Assembly: GCF_009729205.1 (NCBI RefSeq)
Contig: NZ_VTHB01000001.1
Location: forward strand, 620,001-684,000
DNA length: 64,000 nt
Source of the DNA: Mycobacteroides sp. CBMA 271
GTDB taxonomy: Bacteria > Actinomycetota > Actinomycetes > Mycobacteriales > Mycobacteriaceae
Reading direction: 5' to 3'
Below are positions 22,955-33,699 of this stretch, in pieces. A program made the translations under genes and the position numbers. The notes beneath the pieces are model-generated. The model searched no databases. It was not told the DNA's origin and saw only the letters and a program-made list of their open reading frames with translations. Within the stretch, counting starts at the first letter, position 1. Each line of letters starts with the position of its first letter.

Positions 22955-23358
22955 GTCGTCGATAGCTTCCACTGTCCGTACAACTGCATCATCAGCTCAT
23001 CGACTTCGTCGTAGAGAAGCCAGGTATCCGACGCCTCGTAGGTTGAGCCATAGGACGAGAGAGCCGGCAGGCCGCCATACCGCTTCAGATACGTCTTGTA
23101 CATCGCCTCAGCGAACGCATTTCCCTCGCTGTTGAGCATGAACGGGTCGATCTGATTGACGCAGTGGTCGCGGAGATATTCACCCGGCGTGATTAACCGC
23201 CCGCTGAGCTCACTCAATCCGTCGGTCTGCGCTGGGCTCAACATGTCATGCAAAGCAAGCCACGCCATGAACATCCCGATATGAGTGCTCGCCGCTTCAT
23301 ACGGCAGGCCCAGGTCGCCTACCGAGTCGTAATGCCACCCAGCGTCGTCGTAGGTCAA
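22951..23358 (-). CDS. DUF7832-type protein
   Basis: A 135-residue acidic, soluble protein beginning MTYDDAGWHYDSVGDLGLP. ASTHIGMFMAWLALHDMLS, then RLITPGEYLRDHC and NSEGNAFAEAMYKTYLKRYGG follow. This order (DDAxWH, THIGMFLAW, GNAFAEAYY) is what I know from the DUF7832 family, found in assorted bacteria and sometimes beside toxin genes. No enzyme motif is visible. The gene starts 7 bases before guaA's 3' side (guaA ends at 23366) on the same strand, so it may be co-transcribed with guaA. Function unknown. Confidence 0.65.
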   Translation of the reverse strand: MTYDDAGWHYDSVGDLGLPYEAASTHIGMFMAWLALHDMLSPAQTDGLSELSGRLITPGEYLRDHCVNQIDPFMLNSEGNAFAEAMYKTYLKRYGGLPALSSYGSTYEASDTWLLYDEVDELMMQLYGQWKLSTT

Positions 23359-23365
23359 CGAAGCG

Positions 23366-24934
23366 TCACTCCCATTCGATGGTGCCGGGTGGCTTGCTGG
23401 TGATGTCCAGCACCACCCGATTCACCTCGGGAACCTCATTGGTGATTCGGGTCGAGATCCGCTCCAGCACCTCGTACGGCAGCCGAGTCCAGTCCGCCGT
23501 CATGGCGTCCTCGCTGGACACCGGCCGCAGCACGATGGGATGCCCGTAGGTCCGGCCATCGCCCTGTACCCCGACCGAGCGGACGTCAGCCAACAGCACC
23601 ACCGGGCACTGCCAGATATTGCTGTCTTGACCGGCGGCGGTAAGTTCCTCGCGCGCAATGGCATCGGCGCGCCGCAGGGTATCCAGCCGATCGGGAGTGA
23701 CCTCCCCGACGATCCTGATGGCCAAACCCGGACCCGGGAAGGGTTGACGGCCAACGATTTCCTCGGGCAGCCCCAGCTCGCGGCCCACCGCACGGACCTC
23801 GTCCTTGAACAGCAGCCGCAGCGGTTCCACAAGAGTGAAAGTCAGATCCTCGGGCAGGCCGCCCACATTGTGGTGGCTCTTGATGTTGGCGGTGCCACTG
23901 CCACCCCCGGACTCGACGACGTCGGGATACAGCGTGCCCTGGACCAGGAACTCGATTCCCTCGTCCGAATCGCCGACGACATCGGAGGCGGCACCCTCAA
24001 AGGATCGAATGAACTCGCGGCCGATGATTTTGCGTTTGGTCTCCGGGTCGGTGACGCCCGCCAATTCGCCCAAGACCGTCTCCGCGGCGTCGACGATGAC
24101 CAGCCGGGCCCCGGTCGCCGCCACGAAATCGCGCTCCACCTGGGCCCGTTCACCGCTGCGCAAGAGCCCTTGATCGACAAACACACAGGTCAGCCTGTCT
24201 CCGATGGCGCGTTGCACCAGCGCCGCGGCCACCGCCGAGTCCACTCCGCCCGATAGTGCGCACAGTGCTCGTCCATCGCCGATCTGTGTGCGGACCTTTT
24301 CGATGAGCGTCTCGGCGATATTGGCTGCCGTCCAGGTGGATTCGATGCCCGCGAATTCATGCAAGAAGCGGCTGAGCACCTGCTGTCCATGCGGTGAATG
24401 GAGCACCTCGGGGTGATACTGGACCCCGGCCAATCGACGCGAGCGATTCTCGAACGCCGCCACCGGAGCGCCCTCGCTGCTGGCGACCACGGTAAAACCT
24501 TGTGGTGCTTCGGTTACCGCGTCGCCGTGGCTCATCCACACTGGCTGCGAATCGGGCAGACCCTCGTGCAGGTCGCCGCCTGCAACACTCAGTTCGGTGC
24601 GGCCATACTCGCTGGTTCCGGTATGGGCCACGGTTCCGCCGAGCACCTGCGCCATCGCCTGAAAGCCGTAGCAGATTCCGAAAACCGGAATGTCCAAATC
24701 GAATACACCGGGGTCGAGCCGCGGCGCGCCCTCTTCATAGACACTCGATGGGCCACCGGACAGCACGATGGCGCGGGGGTTGCGCGCCTTGATCTCGTCG
24801 ATGCTCACCGAGTGCGGGATCACCTCCGAAAACACCCGCGCCTCACGCACGCGACGCGCGATCAGCTGCGCGTACTGTGCCCCGAAGTCGATGACCAGAA
24901 CCGGTCGGTCGCCATGCTGTTCCGTTTGCGCCAC
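23366..24934 (-). CDS. guaA: GMP synthase (glutamine-hydrolysing)
   Basis: A 522-residue bifunctional enzyme converting XMP to GMP with ATP and glutamine. The class I glutamine amidotransferase domain has Cys-88 in PVFGICYG, and His-174 and Glu-176 in VQYHPEV. The ATP-pyrophosphatase domain has the SGGVDS loop at residues 228-233. The C-terminal dimerisation/XMP-binding domain ends [17 protein letters not shown], the typical family end. The length is normal. It is the first of three GMP-pathway genes in this region on the minus strand (guaB3 and guaB2 lie upstream, separated by the GMC oxidoreductase gene). Orthologous to Rv3396c. Confidence 0.97.
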   Translation of the reverse strand: MAQTEQHGDRPVLVIDFGAQYAQLIARRVREARVFSEVIPHSVSIDEIKARNPRAIVLSGGPSSVYEEGAPRLDPGVFDLDIPVFGICYGFQAMAQVLGGTVAHTGTSEYGRTELSVAGGDLHEGLPDSQPVWMSHGDAVTEAPQGFTVVASSEGAPVAAFENRSRRLAGVQYHPEVLHSPHGQQVLSRFLHEFAGIESTWTAANIAETLIEKVRTQIGDGRALCALSGGVDSAVAAALVQRAIGDRLTCVFVDQGLLRSGERAQVERDFVAATGARLVIVDAAETVLGELAGVTDPETKRKIIGREFIRSFEGAASDVVGDSDEGIEFLVQGTLYPDVVESGGGSGTANIKSHHNVGGLPEDLTFTLVEPLRLLFKDEVRAVGRELGLPEEIVGRQPFPGPGLAIRIVGEVTPDRLDTLRRADAIAREELTAAGQDSNIWQCPVVLLADVRSVGVQGDGRTYGHPIVLRPVSSEDAMTADWTRLPYEVLERISTRITNEVPEVNRVVLDITSKPPGTIEWE

Positions 24935-25001
24935 GCCCTGGAGTTTAGTGGCGCTGGGGGCACGCCCCCACCAGTGGGAGGTATCTCCACCCCCTTGGGG
25001 A

Positions 25002-26747
25002 CTAGCTGACCGACCTCACCGGTTCGATCGGTAGCTGCCGCAACGCACCGGGCGCGCCCGCCGGCACCACAGGATGCGACGGAGGCACCGGCGCCATGCG
25101 CTGATAGGGCAGACCCTGCTCCGGGCGCAGATCCAACTCACCCTTGTTGGGCCACATGGACGCCGCCCGCTCGGCCTGCGCAGTGATGCTCAGCGACGGG
25201 TTGACGCCCAGGTTCGCCGAGATCGCCGCACCGTCCACGACGTACATGGTCGGGTAGCCGTACACCCGGTGGTAAGGATCGATGACGCCATCCTCCGGAT
25301 CGGTGCCGATGACGGCCCCACCCAGGAAGTGCGCGGTAAGCGGGATGTTGAACAGCTCGCCCCACGTGCCACCCGCCACACCGTCGATCTTGGCGGCGAG
25401 TCGCCTGGTGGCCTCATTACCAGCCGGAATCCAGGTCGGGTTGGGCTCGCCATGGCCCTGCTTGCTGTCGAGACGCCGCCAGAACAGCGTCTTCTTCGTG
25501 AACGTGGTGATCGAGTTGTCCAGGTGCTGCATGACGAGCGCGATCACGGTCCGCTCACTCCACTGCGTCACGTTGAGCATCCGCAGAGTGCCCCTCGGGT
25601 CGGCACGGGCGGCCTCGATGAGCTGGCGCCACCGCGATTTCTCACCGTCACCGTCGGTCATCAGGGTCTGTAGCAGGCCCATCGCATTGGAACCCTTGCC
25701 GTAGCGCACCGGCTCGATATGCGTGTCGCTGGTCGGGTGGAACGAGGAGGTGATAGCCACACCGTGAGTGAGGTCCAAATCGTCCTTGTACTCCAAACGC
25801 CCTGCGCCGACAATGGATTCGGAGTTAGTACGGGTCAGTACACCCAAGCGCTGCGACAGCCTGGGCAGTAAACCCTTGTCCTTCATATCGAACAACAGGT
25901 TCTGTGTGCCCCAGGTCCCGGCGGCCAGCACCACGTACTTGGCGGTGTAGGTCTTGCGCTGCTTACGCAGCCACCGACCGGTGGTTTTGGTGGACACCCG
26001 CCACACACCGTCGCCACCCTCTTCCACCGCTGTAACAGTCGTGAGCGGAATGACTTGGGCACCTGAGGATTCGGCCAGCCCGAGGTAGTTCTTGACCAGA
26101 GTGTTCTTGGCACCCACCCGGCATCCGGTCATACAAGAACCGCATTCGGTGCAGCCCACCCGGTCGGGGCCGGCCCCACCGAAGTACGGATCGGGCACCT
26201 TGACCCCGGGCGCCTTGGTGCCGTCCGGCCCGAAGTAGACACCCACCGGCGTCGCGACGAACGTGTCGCCGGCACCCATATCCTCAGCGACCTCCTTCAT
26301 GAGCCGGTCGGCATCGGTGAAGGTGGGGTTCTGCACCACGCCGAGCATCCGCTGGGCCTGCTCGTAATGCGGGGAGAGCTCCGCACGCCAGTCGGTGATG
26401 CCCTTCCACTGTGGGTCTTTGAAGAACGGCTCCGGCGGCACATACAGGGTGTTGGCGTAGTTCAGCGAACCACCGCCAACCCCGGCGCCCGCCAGGATCA
26501 TGCAGTTGCTCAACAGATGGATCCGCTGAATCCCGAAGCACTTGAACATCGGCGCCCACAGGAACTTGCGCAGATTCCACGATGTCTCGGCGAATTCCTC
26601 GTCCGTGAAGCGACGACCGGCCTCCAGGACGCCTACGCGGTAGCCCTTTTCGGTCAACCGCATGGCGGTGACGCTCCCGCCGAATCCTGATCCGACGATC
26701 AGGACGTCAAAGTCGGGTTCTGACTGGACTGCTGCCGGTGATGACAT
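25002..26747 (-). CDS. choD: GMC-family oxidoreductase, ChoD-like (annotated cholesterol oxidase)
   Basis: A 581-residue flavoprotein of the GMC superfamily, matching mycobacterial ChoD (Rv3409c). The N-terminal FAD-binding motif is [18 protein letters not shown] (about residues 14-31). Other marks are [17 protein letters not shown] for flavin contact, [18 protein letters not shown] (a Cys-rich segment), [19 protein letters not shown] and the closing [28 protein letters not shown]. Whether the mycobacterial enzyme truly oxidises cholesterol is debated in the field; the family call is firm, the substrate is not. The start ATG has GGAGGTAGG upstream. It lies between guaB3 and guaA as in M. tuberculosis. 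Confidence 0.9.
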   Translation of the reverse strand: MSSPAAVQSEPDFDVLIVGSGFGGSVTAMRLTEKGYRVGVLEAGRRFTDEEFAETSWNLRKFLWAPMFKCFGIQRIHLLSNCMILAGAGVGGGSLNYANTLYVPPEPFFKDPQWKGITDWRAELSPHYEQAQRMLGVVQNPTFTDADRLMKEVAEDMGAGDTFVATPVGVYFGPDGTKAPGVKVPDPYFGGAGPDRVGCTECGSCMTGCRVGAKNTLVKNYLGLAESSGAQVIPLTTVTAVEEGGDGVWRVSTKTTGRWLRKQRKTYTAKYVVLAAGTWGTQNLLFDMKDKGLLPRLSQRLGVLTRTNSESIVGAGRLEYKDDLDLTHGVAITSSFHPTSDTHIEPVRYGKGSNAMGLLQTLMTDGDGEKSRWRQLIEAARADPRGTLRMLNVTQWSERTVIALVMQHLDNSITTFTKKTLFWRRLDSKQGHGEPNPTWIPAGNEATRRLAAKIDGVAGGTWGELFNIPLTAHFLGGAVIGTDPEDGVIDPYHRVYGYPTMYVVDGAAISANLGVNPSLSITAQAERAASMWPNKGELDLRPEQGLPYQRMAPVPPSHPVVPAGAPGALRQLPIEPVRSVS

Positions 26748-26814
26748 CGTTGGCCTACCTCCGCGTGGTCACGTTACCGACCAGTATGGAATACAACGAG
26801 GGGGGTAATGTAAA

Positions 26815-26828
26815 TTAGGTCACCCTAA
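26815..26828. promoter_or_regulatory. Inverted repeat upstream of choD
   Basis: TTAGG-TCAC-CCTAA lies in the 93-base gap between guaB3 and choD, on the promoter side of choD. The arms resemble the outer part of an IdeR box, but the full 19-base consensus is not there. It may be a different operator or chance. Confidence 0.25.
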
Positions 26829-26840
26829 GTAGACACATGT

Positions 26841-27977
26841 CTAAGAGTTGACGGTCAGGCCGACCTTCTGAAACTCCTTGAGATCGCAGTATCCGGACTT
26901 GGCCATCGAACGACGCAGCCCACCAACAAGATTCAAGGTGCCGTACGGATCATCGGACGGCCCGGCAAGCACCTCGCTCAGCGGCGGACGCTCCCCCACC
27001 GCCACCTGCAGCAAGGCACCACGAGGCAACGAGGGGTGCGCGGCGGCGTTCGGCCAGAACCATCCGTCGCCAGCCGCCTCCCGCGCGGTCGCCAATGGCG
27101 TACCCAGCACCACGGCATCGGCGCCACAGGCAATGGCCTTGGCGAGGTCTCCGGACGTGTGGATATCGCCGTCGGCCAGGACATGTACATACCGCCCGCC
27201 GGTCTCGTCGAGATACTCACGCCGCGCGGCGGCGGCATCGGCAATGGCCGTTGCCATAGCGACGCTGATGCCCAGCACCTCCCCGCTGGTCGTCGCGCCC
27301 GCAGTCTGCCCGTAACCGACGATGACACCCGCGGCCCCGGTCCGCATCAGGTGCAACGCGGTCCGGTGATCGATCACTCCGCCCGCGACAACCGGGATAT
27401 CCAGTTCGGAGATAAAGGTTTTCAGGTTGAGAGGCTCACCGTCACGGGCCACCCGCTCGGCGGAGACGATGGTGCCGTGGATAACCAGCAGGTCGATCCC
27501 GGCGGCAATCAGGTGCGGGGTGAGCAGTTGCGCATTCTGCGGGCTCACGCGCACCGCAGTGGTCACACCCGCTCCACGTACTTCGGAAATGGCCGCCGCC
27601 AACAGCTCGGGATCGATTGGTGCCGAATGCAATTGCTGCAACAGACGAATCGCGGCCGACGGCTCCGGCTCCTTCTCGGCGACCTCGACCACCTCGGCGA
27701 TGCGTGCCTCGACATCGGCGTGCCGGCCCCACAAACCTTCACCGTTGATGACGCCGAGCCCGCCGGCCCGGCCGAGTTCGATGGCGAAACGCGGCGATAC
27801 CAGCGCGTCGGTGGGGTGAGCCACCACCGGAATCTCGAAGCGGTAGGCGTCGAGCTGCCACGCCGTCGACGCATCCTGCGACGAACGGGTCCGTCGCGAC
27901 GGGACGATGTTCACATCATCGAGTTCGTATGTGCGACGGGCTGTTCTGCCCATGCCGATTTCCACCAGATCACGCAT
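26841..27977 (-). CDS. guaB3: IMP dehydrogenase paralogue GuaB3
   Basis: A 378-residue IMPDH/GMPR-family TIM barrel without the CBS pair. It starts with the characteristic MGRTARRTYELDDVNIVPSRRTRSS and contains PVVAGGVIDHRTALHLMRTGAAGVIVG and DIHTSGDLAKAIACGADAVVLG. The catalytic IMPDH cysteine loop is replaced (VIVGYGQTAGATTS). Actinobacterial GuaB3 proteins are poorly characterised and have been linked to GMP reductase-like or regulatory roles; GuaB2 is the essential IMPDH. The gene is 62 bases downstream of guaB2 on the same strand and orthologous to Rv3410c. Confidence 0.93.
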   Translation of the reverse strand: MRDLVEIGMGRTARRTYELDDVNIVPSRRTRSSQDASTAWQLDAYRFEIPVVAHPTDALVSPRFAIELGRAGGLGVINGEGLWGRHADVEARIAEVVEVAEKEPEPSAAIRLLQQLHSAPIDPELLAAAISEVRGAGVTTAVRVSPQNAQLLTPHLIAAGIDLLVIHGTIVSAERVARDGEPLNLKTFISELDIPVVAGGVIDHRTALHLMRTGAAGVIVGYGQTAGATTSGEVLGISVAMATAIADAAAARREYLDETGGRYVHVLADGDIHTSGDLAKAIACGADAVVLGTPLATAREAAGDGWFWPNAAAHPSLPRGALLQVAVGERPPLSEVLAGPSDDPYGTLNLVGGLRRSMAKSGYCDLKEFQKVGLTVNS

Positions 27978-28039
27978 GTTGAGGTTTCCTCCCGGTCAAA
28001 TCGTGCGTCGAGGCCTCGGGCACGATAGCCCGTTCTCGC

Positions 28040-29575
<1,536 letters not shown>

Positions 29576-29728
29576 TCAAGCCTCCAAGCCAGATGGTGGA
29601 GTGGGAAGAAGTAGCTCCATCCTATCGGCTCCGCTCCGCTGTAATCTCCAGGACGCATGCCTGGGCATCTGCTCGGACATGCCCACGTGAGCTGGCGCGC
29701 GAACCCGCGATTTGCGTACTCTAAGGGT

Positions 29729-30133
29729 GTGCGCGACCACTTTCCTCCAGGATTGCCACCGGACCCGTTCGCCGACGATCCCCAGGATCCGTCGGCGGCG
29801 CTCGATGCCATCGAGCCGGGTCAGCCGCTCGATCCGCAGGAACGAATCGCGGTCGAAGAAGACCTAGCGGATCTGGCAGTTTACGAGGCGCTGCTGGCCC
29901 ACAAGGGCATCCGCGGTCTGGTGGTCTGCTGTGACGAATGCCAGCAGGACCACTATCACGACTGGGACATGCTGCGCGCAAACCTGCTGCAGCTACTCGT
30001 CGACGGCACCGTCCGCCCCCACGAGCCGGCCTTCGATCCCGAGCCTGAAGCGTATGTGACCTGGGATTATTGCCGCGGGTACGCGGACGCCTCACTCAAC
30101 GAGGCGGCGACGGACCGCGACGGATTCCGCTGA
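29729..30133 (+). CDS. DUF5319 family protein (Rv3412-like)
   Basis: A 134-residue acidic, soluble protein, conserved in mycobacteria and relatives at this locus. It has an N-terminal HFPPGLPPDPFADDP, a helix ERIAVEEDLADLAVYEALLAHKG, a Cys pair (LVVCCDECQQDHYHDWDM) that could bind metal, and VTWDYCRGYADASLNEA. The GTG at 29729 gives the orthologue's length. TACTCT (29717-29722), 6 bases upstream, could be a -10 box for a leaderless mRNA. Function unknown. It converges with rsdA, 16 bases apart. Confidence 0.82.
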   Translation: MRDHFPPGLPPDPFADDPQDPSAALDAIEPGQPLDPQERIAVEEDLADLAVYEALLAHKGIRGLVVCCDECQQDHYHDWDMLRANLLQLLVDGTVRPHEPAFDPEPEAYVTWDYCRGYADASLNEAATDRDGFR

Positions 30134-30149
30134 TCGATACGTTCTCGGC

Positions 30150-31508
30150 CTATTCGCCGGAGTGCGTACCCGATCCATGTCCCTGATTCGACGACCCACC
30201 CCCCGGGTTGGCCGGTGCCACCGGCACCGACGTCATTGCCGGCATGTGCCGCGACGGGCCGTCAGCACCAGAACCCGTGTTCCCGGGGTAACCGGGCACG
30301 ATCCCGGATCCTGCGTTGCTGGGTGCTTGATAGGTCGGCACCGGGTTATCGGGGGTGCGGGTAATCGGTGACGGCGCTTGGATCGTCGTTGGCGCGGTAA
30401 TGGTGGGGCTGTCGCCGGCTCCACGCGCGGTGGTGACGATGGTCACCCCATCGGGCGTGGTGGGGACGGTCACAATGGGCGCCGTCGAGGGCGGAGTCGT
30501 ACCGGCAGTCGTCGCCGGCACCGAGGTGGACATGCCGGGCGTCGAGGGCGGAGTCGTCGTCTCCGACGGCATCGACGTGGGAACGCTGGTCGACGTTGCA
30601 GTCGGTGTCGAACTCGGCGGTGTCGAACTCGGCGGTGTCGTCGTGGCCGACACACTGGTCGACGTCGAGGCCGAGCTGGTCGATTCGGTACTCGGCGTGC
30701 TCGTGGACGTCGAACTCGTGGACGTCGAACTCGTGGTCTCTGACGACGGCGTGCTCGTCGTCTCGGACGTGGTGGCGGTCGTCGACGTAATCGAGGTAGT
30801 CGAGGTGGTCGAGCTCGTAGTGGACGCAATCACGGGCGGCGACAGCATGATCCGCGGCGTCACGCTCACGCTCTCCGGCGGCACCGTCGCCTCGGGGTTC
30901 TTAGCGTCGATCCTGACCTCGGCCTGCTGCACCCGGCTGGCCAATTCGGCCTTCTGCTGAGCATCGCCGACCTCGTTGACGCGCGCGGCAGCCACCCCCA
31001 ACTGCTGCTGCGCACCATCCCAATCACCCTGGGAAATAAGCTTTTCCACCTGCGCAAGCTCGGTCTGCGCCGAGAGCACCACAGGATCGTTTCGCACCGT
31101 CGGGCCCGCACCGAACAACGAGGAGCGCAGCCCATACAACGCATCGCCCGGATGCGACTGGTACACCGCCGCACCGAATCCGCCGAACAGCAGCGTCACC
31201 GCGGCTGCCGACCCCACCGCCGTGGCCAACAGCCGAGAGCGACCGCCGCCACCACGCAGCGCATTACGCGCCTGCCCAAGCGTGGGCTTCGCGGGCATCG
31301 GGTCGCGACCGACGTCTTCGCGCCACGCCGCCAGCATCATCGCCACGGCGTACTCATCGGAATCAGAGGTGGCCACCGGCAGATCGGCCGCGATGGCGTC
31401 GATCATCCGATTGGTGCGCCGCAGCGCCGCCAGGTCCTCGGGCCCGTCGTCGTTCGGCCAGCCCTGCCCGCCCGGGAACCATCCGCGTCCATCAGCCACG
31501 GTGATCAC
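30150..31508 (-). CDS. rsdA: Anti-sigma-D factor RsdA-like membrane protein
   Basis: A 452-residue type II-like membrane protein. The cytoplasmic anti-sigma region is residues about 20-90 (EDLAALRRTNRMIDAIAADLP ... MMLAAWREDVGRDP). One membrane helix lies at about 92-115 (LLATAVGSAAAVTLLFGGFGAAVY), followed by a conserved external domain (PGDALYGLRSSLFG, QTELAQVEKLISQGDWDGAQQQLG). The very long tail is Thr/Ser-rich. In M. tuberculosis RsdA binds SigD and is cleaved by regulated proteolysis. Here the tail is longer than in M. tuberculosis and carries short repeats. It overlaps sigD by 17 bases, so the two are co-translated. Confidence 0.88.
   Translation of the reverse strand: MITVADGRGWFPGGQGWPNDDGPEDLAALRRTNRMIDAIAADLPVATSDSDEYAVAMMLAAWREDVGRDPMPAKPTLGQARNALRGGGGRSRLLATAVGSAAAVTLLFGGFGAAVYQSHPGDALYGLRSSLFGAGPTVRNDPVVLSAQTELAQVEKLISQGDWDGAQQQLGVAAARVNEVGDAQQKAELASRVQQAEVRIDAKNPEATVPPESVSVTPRIMLSPPVIASTTSSTTSTTSITSTTATTSETTSTPSSETTSSTSTSSTSTSTPSTESTSSASTSTSVSATTTPPSSTPPSSTPTATSTSVPTSMPSETTTPPSTPGMSTSVPATTAGTTPPSTAPIVTVPTTPDGVTIVTTARGAGDSPTITAPTTIQAPSPITRTPDNPVPTYQAPSNAGSGIVPGYPGNTGSGADGPSRHMPAMTSVPVAPANPGGGSSNQGHGSGTHSGE
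30606..30730 (-). repeat. Short coding tandem repeats in the rsdA tail
   Basis: Two in-frame 15-base direct duplications are seen: TGTCGAACTCGGCGG at 30606-30620 and 30621-30635, and TCGTGGACGTCGAAC at 30701-30715 and 30716-30730. They lie in a larger run of Thr/Ser codons and encode low-complexity Ser/Thr/Pro repeats outside the membrane. Repeat number is likely to vary between strains. Confidence 0.7.
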
Positions 31509-32070
31509 CTGCCCGGGACATCTCTGCCTTCAGTTTCTGCAATGCCCTGTGCTGAGCCACTCGGACGGCACCGGCGCTACTTCCCACCGCGTCAGCGGTC
31601 TCCTCGGCGGACAGCCCGACGACGACACGCAGGATGAGAATCTCGCGCTGCTTCTCGGGCAGTACCTCCAACAGGGCCTGCATCCGTCGCGCAGATTCGG
31701 AGTTCAACGCCTCCTGCTCAGGCCCGGCATGACGATCAACCTGCTCGGGAAGGTTCTCCGCCGGATCAGACTTGTCCCGGGACATCGCCCGATGCGCATC
31801 GGCCACCTTGTGTGCGGCGATGCCGTACACAAACGCCAGGAACGGCCGTCCCTGATCCCGATAACGAGGCAGCGCTGCGATCACCGCGAGACACACCTCC
31901 TGCGCAACGTCGTCTGCAGAGAGACCACTTCTTTCCGCAGTACCGACACGTGCGCGGCAATAACGCACCACGACGGGTCGGATGGCACTAAGTACCTCGG
32001 AAAGCGCGTCGCGATCGCCTTTGACGGCAGCAGCAACGACGTCGTCGAGCCCGCTCTCCGTACTTGTCAT
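31492..32070 (-). CDS. sigD: RNA polymerase sigma factor SigD (ECF family)
   Basis: A 192-residue ECF sigma factor. Region 2 includes ALSEVLSAIRPVVVRYCRARVG, then DDVAQEVCLAVIAALPRYRDQGRPFLAFVYGIAAHKVADAHR, which binds the -10. Region 4 is LLEVLPEKQREILILRVVVGLSAEETADAVGSSAGAVRVAQHRALQKLK, which reads the -35. M. tuberculosis SigD (Rv3414c) controls stationary-phase and lipid genes. The membrane anti-sigma gene rsdA follows with a 17-base overlap, so release of SigD is governed by RsdA. No own promoter could be assigned from the 89-base gap upstream. Confidence 0.95.
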   Translation of the reverse strand: MTSTESGLDDVVAAAVKGDRDALSEVLSAIRPVVVRYCRARVGTAERSGLSADDVAQEVCLAVIAALPRYRDQGRPFLAFVYGIAAHKVADAHRAMSRDKSDPAENLPEQVDRHAGPEQEALNSESARRMQALLEVLPEKQREILILRVVVGLSAEETADAVGSSAGAVRVAQHRALQKLKAEMSRAGDHRG

Positions 32071-32159
32071 CGACTGCGCATTCCCCAGTGTTACGTGTGG
32101 TGCACCGCGGTGGTGCTGTCACCTAGGACAATAGCGTTGGACGCGACAAGGCAGCGCAT

Positions 32160-32999
32160 TTAGTCCACCACCTCAAACCGCCAGTGCCCGCCCGCATGGG
32201 CTATCCAGCCGGCACATTTGCTGCGAATAGCAACGAGGTTTTCGCGAGCCTCCTCGGCCGCCCCGGGTGACGGCAGACCCGCCAGCATCGCCGCCAGCGC
32301 CCAGCGCAGCGGCACCAAACCATTGATGGTCGCAGCCTGCAGCCCGGCCGCCGCGACGGCCGCCGACTCATCGAAATCACCGGCGCTGCTGAGCGCCGCG
32401 GCGAGCACCATCGCGGTCTTGACCTGGTGTCTTACCGACGGTACGTCCTTTGCGAGCCGCTGCGCCGTGCGGGCATGCCGAAGCGAACGCGGGCCGTCGC
32501 CGGACACCATCGCCAGCTCGGCACGCACCCAGGCCATCCGCAGCGGCAGACGCCATGGCCAACGACCATCGCCATGGGCGGACAACGGCTCCGCCCGTTC
32601 CAGTAACGCGTGAGCAAGGTCGAACCGCGCCAGGCCCAACGCATCGGCCGCCAACCCGATAAGCGCGTCAGTGCGTGCCTCCGCGTCCGTGCCGGCGCCT
32701 GCCAACGCTCGGCCATCCATCCCGCGGGCCTGTGCATGCCAACCGAGCTGACGCACAAGCGACGCGCGGGTACTCAGTGCCAGCGAGGTCAACCGGTCAG
32801 GGCCAGACACAGAGATGGAGTCCAGTTCGGCATGCGCCGCCGCGTAGCGCCCTGCTCCCCCCAACGCCACGGCACGCAGCCAGGCGTCCTCACGCGTCGC
32901 AGCGCGCGGAAATGGCCAGATAGCTGGTTGCGGTCCGAAGGCGGCATCGATCAGCACGGCTGCCGCAGCGGTTCGAGAAGTCACCATGGGAGCGGTCAC
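32160..32999 (-). CDS. Helical TPR-like protein (Rv3415c-like)
   Basis: A 279-residue Ala/Leu/Arg-rich soluble protein, conserved between sigD and whiB3 in mycobacteria. It is built of antiparallel helices repeated about every 35 residues (AWLRAVALGGAGRYAAAHAELDSI, then LALSTRASLVRQLGWHAQARGMDGRAL, and ALGLARFDLAHALLERAEPL). This resembles tetratricopeptide or similar solenoids, hence likely protein-protein contacts. The end FEVVD is polar. No catalytic motif. The frame has two nearby Met starts (positions 1 and 5). Its place beside sigD suggests a regulatory link, but nothing in the sequence proves it. Confidence 0.75.
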   Translation of the reverse strand: MTAPMVTSRTAAAAVLIDAAFGPQPAIWPFPRAATREDAWLRAVALGGAGRYAAAHAELDSISVSGPDRLTSLALSTRASLVRQLGWHAQARGMDGRALAGAGTDAEARTDALIGLAADALGLARFDLAHALLERAEPLSAHGDGRWPWRLPLRMAWVRAELAMVSGDGPRSLRHARTAQRLAKDVPSVRHQVKTAMVLAAALSSAGDFDESAAVAAAGLQAATINGLVPLRWALAAMLAGLPSPGAAEEARENLVAIRSKCAGWIAHAGGHWRFEVVD

Positions 33000-33348
33000 G
33001 GTACCAATTTCCCCAAATATGGCGTTAACAGTTGATGCAGCGGATGTTAAATCGACGTCAACGGCTTACGTAAATGCGCACCCAACGCAGCATTAAGAAA
33101 ACGAAAAGGCCGCGGCCAAAACCCGCTGACCACGCTGATGAGCGACCGCTATGTGCCAACCAAGAGCGAAGACGATGAACGTGATGTTAATTCTGGACCT
33201 GATGGCGTGATGTTGCCATGATCATCGCCTATTGACTGGATTTCAGCCGCGCACCTACTTTATGTACACCGCTTGTCATCGGCGACACGTCTGGTGCTAC
33301 TTCACTCACGCGCAGGTTGAATGCGCGCGCAGCGAGAGGGTTAACGAC
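33000..33348 (+). promoter_or_regulatory. Long whiB3 upstream region with a promoter candidate
   Basis: About 350 bases without a gene. TTGACT (33232-33237) and TACTTT (33256-33261), spaced 18 bases, form a plausible housekeeping-type promoter and leave a leader of roughly 80 bases before whiB3. Three near-repeats (GATGTTAA, GATGTTAA, GATGTTGC) occur at about 33044-33217 and could be binding sites. whiB3 is known to have a regulated, long upstream region in other mycobacteria. Confidence 0.45.
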
Positions 33349-33639
33349 ATGCCGCAGCCACAGCAATTGCCTGGGCCCAACGCAGATATTTGGGATTGGC
33401 AGATGAAGGGCGTTTGCCGAGGAGTTGACTCATCGGTGTTCTTCCATCCCGACGGTGAACGCGGCCGTGCCCGCGCGCAGCGCGAGATGAAGGCCAAGGA
33501 GATGTGCCGGGCATGCCCGGTGCTGGTGCAGTGCCGGACACATGCGCTGGCAGTCGGCGAACCGTACGGAATCTGGGGCGGGCTCTCGGAGGCCGAACGG
33601 GAGCTGATACTGCGTCGCGGGGTACGCCGCACCGCCTGA
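33349..33639 (+). CDS. whiB3: Redox-sensing transcription factor WhiB3
   Basis: A 96-residue iron-sulfur protein of the WhiB class. The four cluster cysteines are Cys-23, Cys-53, Cys-56 and Cys-62 (CRACPVLVQC). The turn GIWGG (conserved G[I/V]WGG) and the basic end RRGVRRTA for DNA contact follow. WhiB3 senses O2/NO and redox state through its 4Fe-4S cluster and controls lipid metabolism together with the sigma factor SigA. The ATG at 33349 has GAGAGGG 8 bases upstream and gives the usual length; the frame opening at 33232 extends over the promoter and is not likely. A strong hairpin follows the stop. Confidence 0.95.
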   Translation: MPQPQQLPGPNADIWDWQMKGVCRGVDSSVFFHPDGERGRARAQREMKAKEMCRACPVLVQCRTHALAVGEPYGIWGGLSEAERELILRRGVRRTA

Positions 33640-33646
33640 TACCTAT

Positions 33647-33695
33647 CGCAAACATCGGGCCCCGCACCAGGTGATGCCGGGGCCCGATGTTTGCG
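33647..33695. terminator. Strong hairpin between whiB3 and a lipoprotein gene
   Basis: A perfect 18-bp inverted repeat (CGCAAACATCGGGCCCCG at 33647-33664 with its complement at 33678-33695, 13-base loop) sits between the convergent whiB3 and DUF4333 genes and probably stops transcription from both sides. No T-run follows on either strand. Confidence 0.8.
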
Positions 33696-33699
33696 GAGA

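Noticed and set aside
30606..30730. Tandem repeats as a CRISPR or phage feature
   Set aside because: They are in-frame Ser/Thr codon duplications within rsdA, without spacers.
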